A stretch of 57,784 nucleotides of DNA. It comes from Kineococcus sp. TRM81007 (GTDB lineage Bacteria; Actinomycetota; Actinomycetes; Actinomycetales; Kineococcaceae). Under the pieces are notes generated by a model. That model made no database searches, was not told the DNA's origin, and saw nothing but the letters and a program-made list of their open reading frames with translations. A program made the translations under genes and the position numbers. Positions 9,481-19,499 of this stretch are shown here, one piece after another; position 1 is the first letter of the stretch, and the number at the start of each line of letters is the position of its first letter. The stretch is from NCBI RefSeq assembly GCF_022669155.1, contig NZ_JALBVB010000053.1, positions 1-57,784 on the forward strand, read 5' to 3'.

Positions 9481-12192
9481 TCAGGGCAGGGCGTGCCCGG
9501 CCAGCGCCAGGTTCTGGATCGCCGCCAGGGAGAACTGCGCCGCGTCGTTCGTGGACAGCGTGCGCGCCTCGTCCACGGGCGCCAGCACCTCCGGCGGTTC
9601 CAGCCGGCGCCGGGTGAACGCCTCCGCGCGCAGGAACTCCCCGCCGCGCTCGAACTCCTCCCACGCCCGCCGCGCCAGCGCCACGTCGCCCGTGCGCGCC
9701 GCCGCGTACGCCGTCAGCCGGCTGTGCGCCTGCTCCAGGTGCGTGCCCTCCAGCGGGGCGCCCACCTCGGCGGCCTGCTCGGCGGCGGGCGCGTTGAACA
9801 GGCGGCAGTAGCGCAGCCAGGCCGCCTCGAACGCCGCGCCCACCTCCGTGCCCTCGGTGAGGTCCACCAGTTCGCTGGCGATCTCCACCAGGCCGAACAC
9901 CGCCGACAGGTGCGACACCGAGACCCGGTCGCGCGCGGTGTCGAAGCGGCCGCGGTCCAGGTCGTACAGCGCCTCACCGGTGAGGAAACCCTGCGGCAGG
10001 GCGGCGATGTCGGCCATCGTGCCCAGCAGGCGGTCCCGCGAGCGCTGCGACCCGGTGCGCTCCCAGTCGGCCAGCCAGGTCGCGGCCAGCGACCCCCAGT
10101 CCGTTCCCAGGCCCACCGCCAGCGCCTCGCGCCGCGGGGCGTACGTGGCGGCGTCCTGGCGGACCTTGCGGGTCGGGTCCAGCGCCAGGAACGTGGTGTC
10201 GGAGTCCACCAGTTCCGCCATCAGGTCGCCGGTGTGCTCGTCGGCCGTCAGGTGGTGCAGGAACCGGCGGTACGCCGGGTTGGAGATGCGCAACTGCTTG
10301 GCGCTGCAGCCGAAGTGCTGCACGTTGTGCCGCGAGCCGAGGCCCGCCCAGCGGCCCAGGTGGTAGACGTCCACGTCGCCCGTGTGGCGGGTCATGGCGC
10401 GCGCCATGCGGAAGACGTCCGCACGGCCGGTGCGCAGGAAGCTGGTCCACAACCACAGGTCCGGCGACAGCTCGGAGTTGTCCCACGCGTACCCGCCCAC
10501 GTCGTAGCGCCACACGTGCCGGTCGGCGTCGTAGGCGTGCATGACGTCGCCGTGGTTCCAGAACCCGTACCAGCGGCGCTGCTCCACCTGGTCGAGGTAG
10601 AAGTCCAGCAGGAAGTCCAGCCGGTCCTCCAGCGCGGCCCGCGCCGGCGTCGAGCGGTCCACCGGCGCCCAGTCCCCGAACACCCCCGCCGCGTGCAGCG
10701 CGGCGGGGGTGGCCGCCAGCTGCGGGGGAGCTCCCGCCACGCGGGCGTCGTCCGCCACCCGCTGCACCGAGGGGGTGCCCGGGTGCGCGGTGAACGTCAG
10801 CTCCGAGGTGCGGCCGGTGCCGTGCGCGTCCGCGAACCCCTCCTCGAAGTCCTCGTACGTGATCTCCAGCGCCTCCAGCTGCGAGGCGTGGTCCGGGGTG
10901 GAGGCGCCGTCGTTGTAGGCGCGCAGGTCCATGGGCACGGCGTCCGGCGACCACAGCCACGCCGTCAGCGTCGCCTCGTCCTCACCGGCCCGCCCCGCCG
11001 CGCCCGTGACGTCCAGGCCGGCCGGGTGCGACTGCCAGAAGTCCGCAACGGCCACGGCCAGCGCACCGGCGGGGTCGCCCAGGCACACGTACCCGGCCGC
11101 GCGGGTACCGGCCGCCGCCCCCACCCAGCCGCGGTCCGGTCCGAGGCGCTTGGCGATGTCGAACCCGTCCGCGGTGCGCTGGCGCAGCCGGTACTGCGAC
11201 CAGGCCGGCACGTGGTGCAGCAGGGCCGGCACCGGGTCCGCCCAGGTCCGCACCGGCGGCGTCGCCCGGCCCTCGAGCTGAGCGGTGCGCACCGCCTCGC
11301 CCGGGTCGCGGCGCAGCCCGGTGACCCCGCGAACCGCCTCGCGGAAGACCCCGCCCTCGGCGCTCGCGAAGCGCACGTGCCGGTCGTGCGGCTCGGCGCG
11401 CAGCGGCACGTCCACCCGCACGCCCAGGGCGGCCAGGAAGTCGCGCTCGCCGTCGCCGTCGAAGACGAAGGAGTGCACCACACCCACGCTGCGCGCGCCG
11501 GCGTGCACGACCAGGCGCACCGTGAACGGCAACCAGGTGCGCTCGGCGCCGGCCGGGTCCGTGCCCCGGTGGTTCCCGCGCAGCCGCAGCACGGCGCGCA
11601 CCGGGCCGCGCTGCTCGACGGCCACCTCCTCCACCGCGCCGTCGAAGGCCGTGCGCTCGTGCCCGGCGGGGTCGGCGGCCAGCTCGCTGACCAGCCGCGC
11701 CCCCCTGGCCACCACGGTGCCGTCCAGCTCCAGCGACTCGAACAGCGCCGGACCGCGGCGGGCCACCCGCAGCAGCAGCCCCCCGGCGTCGACGAGGACC
11801 CGCTCGCCGTCCTCGCTCACGCGCACCACCGGTGCCCCGGCGTCGTGCAGCGGGTCGGGTGCGCCGGGGGCGACGAGCACCCGGTACGCGGGGGAGGGGG
11901 CCGCCGTCGCCGGCAGCGCCACCCCGCTCCACTTGGTGGTGCCGTCCGGCCAGGTGGCCAGCGGCCAGAACTGCGCCGGGACCCCCGCCCCCGCGGCGTC
12001 CACGACGCGCAGGCCCTCCGCGCCCCGCACCAGGCCCCGCGGCAGCGGGACGCCCAGGGTCGCCCCGCCGGGCAGGCCGCCCGGTGCGTCCTCGTCGATC
12101 CAGCGCAGCGGCACCTCGTGCACCGCCCCGCCACCCGCCTCGTCACCCGCCGCTGCGGCCGGAACCGTCGTGGTCACCTCGTCCAGGCTCAC
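9481..12192 (-). CDS. YetA/PcRGLX-type exo-rhamnogalacturonan lyase
   Basis: A 903-residue protein that looks like the RIFT-barrel exo-rhamnogalacturonan lyase family (Bacillus YetA, fungal PcRGLX, PL26). These enzymes release unsaturated rhamnosyl-galacturonate units from rhamnogalacturonan I by beta-elimination. An N-terminal beta-rich RIFT-barrel-like part (about residues 20-330) precedes an alpha/alpha-barrel-like region with RRWYGFWNHGDVMHAYD, WDNSELSPDLWLW and the HNVQHFGCSAKQLRISNP segment. No signal peptide is seen, so it should act on oligosaccharides already imported. The GTG start overlaps the stop of the DUF1961 gene (GTGA), implying translational coupling. The family is assigned by pattern; the exact cleavage is inferred. 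Confidence 0.75.
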   Translation of the reverse strand: MSLDEVTTTVPAAAAGDEAGGGAVHEVPLRWIDEDAPGGLPGGATLGVPLPRGLVRGAEGLRVVDAAGAGVPAQFWPLATWPDGTTKWSGVALPATAAPSPAYRVLVAPGAPDPLHDAGAPVVRVSEDGERVLVDAGGLLLRVARRGPALFESLELDGTVVARGARLVSELAADPAGHERTAFDGAVEEVAVEQRGPVRAVLRLRGNHRGTDPAGAERTWLPFTVRLVVHAGARSVGVVHSFVFDGDGERDFLAALGVRVDVPLRAEPHDRHVRFASAEGGVFREAVRGVTGLRRDPGEAVRTAQLEGRATPPVRTWADPVPALLHHVPAWSQYRLRQRTADGFDIAKRLGPDRGWVGAAAGTRAAGYVCLGDPAGALAVAVADFWQSHPAGLDVTGAAGRAGEDEATLTAWLWSPDAVPMDLRAYNDGASTPDHASQLEALEITYEDFEEGFADAHGTGRTSELTFTAHPGTPSVQRVADDARVAGAPPQLAATPAALHAAGVFGDWAPVDRSTPARAALEDRLDFLLDFYLDQVEQRRWYGFWNHGDVMHAYDADRHVWRYDVGGYAWDNSELSPDLWLWTSFLRTGRADVFRMARAMTRHTGDVDVYHLGRWAGLGSRHNVQHFGCSAKQLRISNPAYRRFLHHLTADEHTGDLMAELVDSDTTFLALDPTRKVRQDAATYAPRREALAVGLGTDWGSLAATWLADWERTGSQRSRDRLLGTMADIAALPQGFLTGEALYDLDRGRFDTARDRVSVSHLSAVFGLVEIASELVDLTEGTEVGAAFEAAWLRYCRLFNAPAAEQAAEVGAPLEGTHLEQAHSRLTAYAAARTGDVALARRAWEEFERGGEFLRAEAFTRRRLEPPEVLAPVDEARTLSTNDAAQFSLAAIQNLALAGHALP

Positions 12193-12890
12193 GCCTGCTC
12201 CACCTCCAGGTCGCTCCAGCGCGCCACCAGCGGCGCCATCTGCCGGAACCCGATGCGCCCGGCACCGGCGGCCGGGCCGGTGGACCCGTCGTCGGACCAG
12301 CGCAGCAGTTCCAGCCCGTCGATCGAGAACCTCACCCGCGGGCCGTCCTTGACCAGCTCCAGCCGGTAGGGGCCGTCCGCGTCGTCGTGCGGGGGCAGCG
12401 GGTCCGCGCCCTGGGCGACGAGGTGGAACCCCGGCGCCTTGCGCAGGTTGCACGTCAGGAACCGCCGCTCGCTCGCCCACTTGCGCCGGTAGAACGACAC
12501 GTGCACCGCCCGCACATCCGAGGAGTGGTACTGCGGGTACAGGCCCGCGCGAGGGGCCAGGGCGGGGGAGAAGAGGTCCTCCCCGCCGGTGCCGGCGGCT
12601 CCGGCGAACACCATCGCCAGGCCCTCGCCCGACAGCGGGGTGAAACCCACCGAGAGGCGCACCGAGTCCCCGAACACCTGCGGGCACCAGAACGTGAAGT
12701 GCGAGGAGTCGGCGTCGGGGTCGGTGGCCGAGCTGGTCAGGACGGTCCCGTCGGGGCCGGGGTCGGCGACCACGGGCCCCTCGGCCACCCAGCCCGCGAG
12801 GTCCCCGGTGCTGCGCAGCGGGTTGCGGTACGTCCTGCCGGTCGTGGTCGTGCTCGTGTGCGTCGTCGTGCTCGTGCTCGTGGTGCTCAC
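12189..12890 (-). CDS. YesU-like DUF1961 protein
   Basis: A 233-residue protein of the DUF1961 family, a concanavalin-like beta-sandwich represented by Bacillus YesU in the rhamnogalacturonan operon. Typical features are the early NPL-ST-DLAGWVAEGP stretch, HFTFWCPQVFGDSVRLSV, the YPQYHSSDVRAVHVSFYRRK block and the ending IDGLELLRWSDDGSTG followed by GRIGFRQMAPLVARWSDLEV. It probably binds or processes pectin-derived sugars; no activity is established to my knowledge. Residues 1-20 are an odd Ser/Thr/His low-complexity tract from a codon repeat. The GTG has GGAAGGG upstream and overlaps the acetylesterase stop. Confidence 0.8.
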   Translation of the reverse strand: MSTTSTSTTTHTSTTTTGRTYRNPLRSTGDLAGWVAEGPVVADPGPDGTVLTSSATDPDADSSHFTFWCPQVFGDSVRLSVGFTPLSGEGLAMVFAGAAGTGGEDLFSPALAPRAGLYPQYHSSDVRAVHVSFYRRKWASERRFLTCNLRKAPGFHLVAQGADPLPPHDDADGPYRLELVKDGPRVRFSIDGLELLRWSDDGSTGPAAGAGRIGFRQMAPLVARWSDLEVEQA

Positions 12891-13555
12891 GATCCCTTCC
12901 CGTCGAGGACGGCGGGCAGCGCGCGCGCCACGTAGGCCGCGACACCGCGCGCACCGCGGTGGCTGAAGTGCGTGTCGTCGGCCAGGCCGTCGGGCCAGCA
13001 CGGGTGCTCGCCGGGGGCCAGGTGCACGAACAGCTTCGTCGAGCGCTGCGGGCCCAGCTGGTCGTACCACCAGGAGGTGAAGACCTCCAGGTCCACCAGC
13101 GGCACCGCCTCGCGGGCGGCCAGCTCGCGCACCGCGGCGGGGTACTCGCCCAGCGTGGGCTCGAGCACCGCACCGGTGAACCGGCGCCGCGCCACGGAGG
13201 TGCACAGCACCGGCCGGGCCCCGGCGTCCCGCACCTCGGCGACGAACGCCGCCAGGTTCGCGTCGTACCCGCCGCGGGCGTCCAGCTCCCCGGGCCTCTT
13301 CTGGTCGTTGTGCCCGAACTGCAGCACGACCACGTCGCCCTCGACCGTGCGTGACAGCAGCTCCGCCCAGTGCCCCTCCTGGCGGAAGGACGCCGTGCTC
13401 GCCCCGGCGACGGCGAGGTTGCGCACCGCCCAGCCGGACGCCTGCCCCAGGTGGGCGCCCCACCCGGACATCGGCTCCTCGGTGGCCGGGCACGCGGCCA
13501 CCGTCGAGTCGCCGGCCAGGTGCACGCGCAGCGGTCCCCGCTGAGGCGCGCTCAC
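12887..13555 (-). CDS. Rhamnogalacturonan acetylesterase-type SGNH hydrolase
   Basis: A 222-residue SGNH/GDSL esterase like Bacillus YesT/RhgT and fungal rhamnogalacturonan acetylesterases. Block I is LAGDSTVAACP with the nucleophile Ser, then GWGAHLG, block III QFGHNDQKRP, and block V DDTHFSHRGA with the catalytic Asp and His. It would remove acetyl groups from galacturonate in rhamnogalacturonan fragments so that the lyase can act. No signal peptide is present, so it is probably cytoplasmic. The GTG start overlaps the permease stop by four bases (GTGA), and its own end overlaps the start of the DUF1961 gene. Confidence 0.88.
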   Translation of the reverse strand: MSAPQRGPLRVHLAGDSTVAACPATEEPMSGWGAHLGQASGWAVRNLAVAGASTASFRQEGHWAELLSRTVEGDVVVLQFGHNDQKRPGELDARGGYDANLAAFVAEVRDAGARPVLCTSVARRRFTGAVLEPTLGEYPAAVRELAAREAVPLVDLEVFTSWWYDQLGPQRSTKLFVHLAPGEHPCWPDGLADDTHFSHRGARGVAAYVARALPAVLDGKGS

Positions 13556-14433
13556 CCCTTCACCGACCCGATGAGCATGCCCTTGGCGAAGTGCTTCTGC
13601 AGCAGCGGGTAGAACAGCAGCACCGGCAGCGTCGCCACCGCGATGACGGCCAGCTTCATGCCCTGCTCCGGCGGGACGTAGTTCGGGTCGAGCTCGCCGG
13701 AGGCCATCTCGGCGCCGGCCGTCACCTGCCGCAGGAACACCTGCAGCGTCCACATGTCCGGGTCGTTCAGGTACAGCAGCGGCGACATGAAGTCGTTCCA
13801 GATGCCCACCGCGTAGAACAGCGTGAACGTCGCCAGGACCGGCTTGGACAGCGGCAGCACGATGCGCAGCAGCACGCCGACGTCGGTGGCGCCGTCGATG
13901 CGGGCCGACTCCTCCAGCTCCGGGGGCATCGCCTGGAAGAAGTTCTTGATGATGATCAGGCTGAACGGGTTGATCGCCATGGGCAGGACCAGCGCCCAGT
14001 AGGTGTTCAGCAGCCCCAGCTCCCGCACGATGAGGAACGTGGGGATCATGCCGGCGGAGAAGACGAGGGTGACGACCACCATGCCCAGCACGAGGTTGCG
14101 CCCCGGCAGGGACTTCTTCGCCAGCGGGTACGCCATCGTCACCGTCAGCAGGAGCTGGATCGCGGTGCCCACCACGGTCACGAGGACCGTGGTGATCATG
14201 GCGCGGACGAACGCGGGGGAGGAGAGGATGGAGCGGTAGGACTCCAGCGTCCACTCCTCGGGCCACACGAAGAACGCGCGGCGGGACAGCTCCGCCTCCG
14301 TCGCGAACGAGCCGGCCATCACGTACAGGAACGGCAGGACCGCGACGAGGCCGATGACGCTGAGCACGACGACGTTCGCGACGTCGAACGCACGGCCGGC
14401 CGGGGTGTTGAAGCGGTAGGGCTCACGGGCCAT
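13552..14433 (-). CDS. Carbohydrate ABC permease, LplC/YesQ type
   Basis: A 293-residue MalG-type membrane subunit with six helices. It opens MAREPYRFNTPAGRAFD and carries the EAA loop (PPELEESARIDGATDVGVLLRIVLP) that contacts the ATPase. The IGSVKG C-terminus and the overall pattern match the LplC/YtcP/YesQ subfamily, which imports complex oligosaccharides such as rhamnogalacturonan disaccharides. Its ATG overlaps the preceding permease stop by one base (TGATG), and its stop overlaps the acetylesterase start. Confidence 0.92.
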   Translation of the reverse strand: MAREPYRFNTPAGRAFDVANVVVLSVIGLVAVLPFLYVMAGSFATEAELSRRAFFVWPEEWTLESYRSILSSPAFVRAMITTVLVTVVGTAIQLLLTVTMAYPLAKKSLPGRNLVLGMVVVTLVFSAGMIPTFLIVRELGLLNTYWALVLPMAINPFSLIIIKNFFQAMPPELEESARIDGATDVGVLLRIVLPLSKPVLATFTLFYAVGIWNDFMSPLLYLNDPDMWTLQVFLRQVTAGAEMASGELDPNYVPPEQGMKLAVIAVATLPVLLFYPLLQKHFAKGMLIGSVKG

Positions 14434-15407
14434 CAGAAGATCCCCGATCCGTCGAGCTTCTTGGCGAGGCGGTCGGCGCCGAGCACCAGGACCACGCCGA
14501 CGATGGCCTTGAACAGCCCGACGGCGGTGGAGTAGCTGTAGGCGCCCTGGGTGATGCCGACGAAGTAGACGTAGGTGTCGAAGACGTCGGCGACGCTGCG
14601 GTTCAGCGCGTTGGTCATGAGGTAGATCTGCTCGAAACCGGTGTTGAGGATCTGCCCGATGGCCAGCACCAGCATGATGACGATCGTGCCGCGGATGGAC
14701 GGCAGCGTCACGTGCCAGACCCGCTGGAAGCGGCCGGCCCCGTCGACGATCGCGGCCTCGTACTGCTCCTGGTCGACCGTGGCCAGCGCGGCCAGGAAGA
14801 TGATGGTGCCCCAGCCGGTGTTCTTCCACACCTCCTGCGAGACGATGATCGCCCGGAACCACCCCGGATCGGTGAGCGGTGTGACCTCCGAGCCCGTCAC
14901 CGTCTGGATCAGCTGCAGCAGCGGGCCGGCGTCGACCGACAGCAGCAGGTAGGTCAGGGACGCGACCACCGTCCAGGACAGGAAGTGCGGGATGTAGACC
15001 AGCGTCTGCACCGTGCGCTTGAGCAGGTTCAGCCGCAGCTCGTTGAGCAGCAGCGCCATGACGATCGTCAGCGGGAACGCCACGCACAGGTTCAGCAGCG
15101 CCAGGACGAGGGTGTTGACCAGCAGCCGGGCGAAGTCCGGGTTGGTGAAGAAGTCCGTGAAGTGCGCCAGGCCGACCCACGGGCTGTCCGTGATGCCGAG
15201 GAACGGCACGTAGTCCTTGAAGGCGATGACCGCCCCGCCCATCGGGGCGTAGCGGAACACCAGGAAGTACGCCACACCCGGCAGCAGGAGCAGGTACAGC
15301 CAGGAGTTCCGGCGGACCCGGGCGGCCACCCGCCGCGAGGGGTCGGGGCCACGGACCCCGACCGCCTCGCGGACGCCCCTGGTGGGGGGCGGCTGGATCG
15401 CCGTCAC
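14433..15407 (-). CDS. Carbohydrate ABC permease, LplB/YesP type
   Basis: A 324-residue MalF-type subunit. Family marks include FKDYVPFLGITDSPWVGL, YIPHFLSWTV, WKNTGWGTIIFLAAL and the EAA loop (EQYEAAIVDGAGRFQRVWHVTLP). These are characteristic of the LplB/YtcP-associated permeases rather than of the maltose type. It pairs with the next permease to form the channel for the neighbouring lipoprotein. The GTG start at 15407 overlaps the stop of the binding-protein gene (GTGA). Confidence 0.92.
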   Translation of the reverse strand: MTAIQPPPTRGVREAVGVRGPDPSRRVAARVRRNSWLYLLLLPGVAYFLVFRYAPMGGAVIAFKDYVPFLGITDSPWVGLAHFTDFFTNPDFARLLVNTLVLALLNLCVAFPLTIVMALLLNELRLNLLKRTVQTLVYIPHFLSWTVVASLTYLLLSVDAGPLLQLIQTVTGSEVTPLTDPGWFRAIIVSQEVWKNTGWGTIIFLAALATVDQEQYEAAIVDGAGRFQRVWHVTLPSIRGTIVIMLVLAIGQILNTGFEQIYLMTNALNRSVADVFDTYVYFVGITQGAYSYSTAVGLFKAIVGVVLVLGADRLAKKLDGSGIF

Positions 15408-16942
15408 GAGTTCTCCTGGTCCAGCTGGTTGATCTCGGCGATGATCTGGTCACCACCGCTGGTGCGCCAGCGCTCGATGGCGTCCTGCAGGGCGGCCTTG
15501 TCGATCTGGCCGGCCAGGTACTGCAGGCGGGCGTCGGAGACGATGTTGTCCAGCTGGGCACCCTTGAGGACGTAGGTCTCCGAGACGTAGGGGGCGGCCT
15601 CGTCGAAGACGGCGTACTCCATGTCGGCCGCCTCGATGGCCCGGCGCTCGTCGTACTCGGTCTGCTCGTACTCGGTGGCCATCTTCGGGTCGTAGGCGAC
15701 GTAGCCGGCGACGTTGGTGCCGAGCTGCGCCCAGCTCTGCACGGACTCGGTGAGGGCCTGCGCCTCGGGGGTGTCGATCGCCTCGGCCTTGCCGTCGACG
15801 ACGGTGAAGTTCACCCCCTCGATGCCGTTGTTCTCGAGGATCTGCGCGTCCTTCGACGCCATCGTGTCGAGGAACTGCAGGACGTCGCGCAGCTGCTCCT
15901 CGGTGCGCACCTGGGACTTCGGGATCACCAGGAAGCCGCTGTAGCCGGTGGTGGGGTGCGCGTGCATCTCGCCGTCGGGCCCGACGAGGTTGCCGGTGGA
16001 GTCCACGAAGTTCTGGAAGTTCTCGGGGTCCTGCTGCTTGAAGAGCTTGCGGATCACCTCGGCGCGGGAGTGGACGTCGACGATGATGCCGCCCTTGCCC
16101 TGGAAGAAGGGATCGTTCCAGGAGGCGGAGTCCAGGGTCGCGTAGTCGGGGTTGACCCAGCCGTTGTCGATGAGGCTCTTCTCGTAGTCCACCGCCTCGA
16201 GCCACTCGGAGGTGGTGAAGTTCGGCACGAGCTCGCCGTCCCGCTCGGTCCAGCCGTTGCCCGCGCCGAACCAGGTCGCCATGACGTCCCAGGGGCTGTT
16301 GCTGTTGATGCCACCGGGCCACTTGGGGACGATCAGGCCGGAGGTGTCGTCCACGCCGTTGCCGTCGGGGTCGTCCTCGGTGAAGGCGCGGGCGACGTTC
16401 GCCAGGTCCTCGGTGGTCTTCGGCATCTGCAGGCCCAGCTTGTCGAGCCAGTCCTTGCGGACGATGACGCTGGTGCGCATGACGTCGCGGGCGCGGTAGA
16501 TGCCGTACACGGTGCCGTTGACGCTGGCCGCCTCCTGCACCTCGGGGTTCTCCGTGGTGAGGTTCGGGTAGTCGCTGAGGATGTCGGTGAGGTCCCAGAA
16601 GGCGCCGGCCTCGGCGTTCTTCACGAAGCCGGGCGTCTTGCCCTGGATGACCATGACCGTGGGCACCTGGTCGCCGGCGAGGGTGACGTTCGTCTTGTCC
16701 TCGTAGGAGGAGTTCGGCACCCAGGTGACCTCGATCTGCTTGCCGGTCATCTCCTCCAGGCGCTTCTCGACCTCGTCGCCCTGCTGCGGCGGCTGCGCGC
16801 CGAGGAACGGCGCCTGGATGCTGATGGTGTCCAGCGCGGCGCCCTCACCGCCGGCGGCGTCGGAGGAGGAGCAGCCGGAGGCGACGAGCGCTGCGGCGGC
16901 GAGCGTCGCGGCGGCGGCGAGCGTGCGGGGGGTCCTGGGCAC
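15404..16942 (-). CDS. Oligosaccharide-binding lipoprotein, LplA/YesO type
   Basis: A 512-residue extracellular solute-binding lipoprotein. The signal peptide ends in the lipobox VASGC, with Cys24 as the lipidated residue. The body has the LplA pattern: EVEKRLEEMTGKQIEVTWVP, a DDPDGNGVDDTSGL calcium-site-like loop, and a long C-terminal lobe. It captures sugar oligomers outside the membrane for the two permeases downstream. The GTG at 16942 has AAGGAG eight bases upstream. No ATPase gene accompanies the transporter. Confidence 0.92.
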   Translation of the reverse strand: MPRTPRTLAAAATLAAAALVASGCSSSDAAGGEGAALDTISIQAPFLGAQPPQQGDEVEKRLEEMTGKQIEVTWVPNSSYEDKTNVTLAGDQVPTVMVIQGKTPGFVKNAEAGAFWDLTDILSDYPNLTTENPEVQEAASVNGTVYGIYRARDVMRTSVIVRKDWLDKLGLQMPKTTEDLANVARAFTEDDPDGNGVDDTSGLIVPKWPGGINSNSPWDVMATWFGAGNGWTERDGELVPNFTTSEWLEAVDYEKSLIDNGWVNPDYATLDSASWNDPFFQGKGGIIVDVHSRAEVIRKLFKQQDPENFQNFVDSTGNLVGPDGEMHAHPTTGYSGFLVIPKSQVRTEEQLRDVLQFLDTMASKDAQILENNGIEGVNFTVVDGKAEAIDTPEAQALTESVQSWAQLGTNVAGYVAYDPKMATEYEQTEYDERRAIEAADMEYAVFDEAAPYVSETYVLKGAQLDNIVSDARLQYLAGQIDKAALQDAIERWRTSGGDQIIAEINQLDQENS

Positions 16943-17015
16943 GGTGACTCCTTCGTCAGGGGGGTGCGGCCGGCGGGTGCCGGCGGGGTGGTGGGGAGCG
17001 GGGTCGGCGGGCGGC

Positions 17016-17669
17016 TCAGCCCGCGGCGGCCCGGGCGTTCACGCGCTCGTCGTTGCGCTCGAAGGTGCCGAGCGCGAGCGCGGTCACGAGGTGCAGCAGG
17101 GCCGCGGCGCTGAGGAAGAGCGCCAGGCCCGGCAGGGCCCGCGTCGCGGCCAGCACGACCACGACGCTCAGCAGCGGCAGCAGCGCCGCGACCGGGTTGG
17201 CCAGCAGGAACGAGGCGGCCGTGGGCAGGTAGCGCCGCAGCGGCAGGTCGTAGTGGACGTACAGCGGCAGCAGGACCACGGCGACGGCGGCGAGCGCCAG
17301 CCCGGCCAGGGCGGTGGCGGCGGCCACCGCGTCGGCGACGGCACCCTCGCGGCCGGCGAAGACCCGCCAGTTGGCCAGCAGCAGCAGGCCGGTCAGCAGC
17401 ACCGGCAGCAGCACCGCGTTGGAGCGGAGCAGTTCCGCGCGCCAGGTGCGGGCGAAGGCCCGCGCCGTGCCGGTGGTCTCCCCGCGCAGCCTGCGCCGGC
17501 TGACGGCGGCGGCGGCCACGCTGGCCGGGGCGAGGCCGAGGACCACGCCGCCGGCGAGGGTGCCCGCCACCCACAGGAGGTTGACGAGGGCGAGCCAGAC
17601 GAGGGCGTCGCAGGCGTCGTGCGCCTTCACCGCCCAGCCGCCCGGGGAGGACGTCCCCGTGCTGCTCAC
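17016..17669 (-). CDS. YesL-like DUF624 membrane protein
   Basis: A 217-residue membrane protein with about five hydrophobic helices, of the DUF624/YesL type. It contains the conserved LVNLLWVAGTLAGGVVLGLAPAS and the middle ARTWRAELLRSN-like loop. YesL-type proteins usually stand beside LplABC-like sugar transporters; their function is unknown. The GTG at 17669 is preferred because GAGGTGG lies six bases upstream; a GTG at 17690 is in frame but has no such signal. It is the first gene after the LacI-type operator and so begins the operon. Confidence 0.8.
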   Translation of the reverse strand: MSSTGTSSPGGWAVKAHDACDALVWLALVNLLWVAGTLAGGVVLGLAPASVAAAAVSRRRLRGETTGTARAFARTWRAELLRSNAVLLPVLLTGLLLLANWRVFAGREGAVADAVAAATALAGLALAAVAVVLLPLYVHYDLPLRRYLPTAASFLLANPVAALLPLLSVVVVLAATRALPGLALFLSAAALLHLVTALALGTFERNDERVNARAAAG

Positions 17670-17724
17670 CGACACCACCTCGCGATCCACGTCGACCGGG
17701 GTCCTGCTGACCCGGCCACCGTAG

Positions 17725-17753
17725 GATGAAACGAATCATCGAAGCAAGCGCTT
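17725..17753 (-). promoter_or_regulatory. Double LacI-type operator and promoter of the rhamnogalacturonan operon
   Basis: Two CG-centred palindromes lie side by side: GATGAAACGAATCATC (17725-17740) and AAGCGCTT (17746-17753, in GCAAGCGCTTAC). Read on the minus strand, TTGCTT and TACGGT form a -35/-10 pair with an 18-base spacer; the first palindrome fills the spacer and the second overlaps the -35. That is the layout of a LacI-family repressor site, but no LacI gene is present in the window. Confidence 0.65.
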
Positions 17754-17842
17754 ACCGCGTGCTCGTCGTCGTGTCGTGCCGCGGGGGAGCGCCCGTGCCT
17801 CCTCGCACCGGGCGCCCCCCGCACCGTTCCCGGCCGCGCGGG

Positions 17843-19285
<1,443 letters not shown>

Positions 19286-19291
19286 GCGCTC

Positions 19292-19297
19292 ATCCTG
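19292..19297 (-). promoter_or_regulatory. Putative -10 (CAGGAT) of fumC, leaderless spacing
   Basis: On the minus strand CAGGAT ends six bases before the fumC ATG, the same hexamer and spacing as at xseA and mshB. Confidence 0.4.
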
Positions 19298-19338
19298 CCA
19301 AGGGGCGCCGCGCGCGCCCGGGCGCCCGGCCGGGCTGT

Positions 19339-19398
19339 CGCGCAGATCACGGTCGGCTCACGATCCGCGGGGAGCGCCCGGTCGCGGCGATCTGCGCG
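19339..19398. repeat. Phased 10-bp inverted repeat between fumC and lpqY
   Basis: CGCGCAGATC (19339-19348) and its exact complement GATCTGCGCG (19389-19398) have centres 50 bp apart, close to a whole number of helical turns. This is suggestive of paired sites for one regulator of lpqY-sugABC or fumC. Confidence 0.45.
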
Positions 19399-19499
19399 TG
19401 CGGGCCGTCGTCGGCGGGTGCACGCTGGGGCCGCACGCACGACGGGCGGGACCCGCTCGCCGTGCGGTCCGCCGGACGACGACGTCGGAGGAGGAGCGA

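Noticed and set aside
9481-13173. A 1,230-codon frame extending the lyase upstream
   Set aside because: The part beyond 12192 overlaps the DUF1961 and acetylesterase genes in another frame and contains an artificial His/Glu-rich stretch from the triplet repeat; the GTG at 12192 with its GTGA overlap is a proper start.
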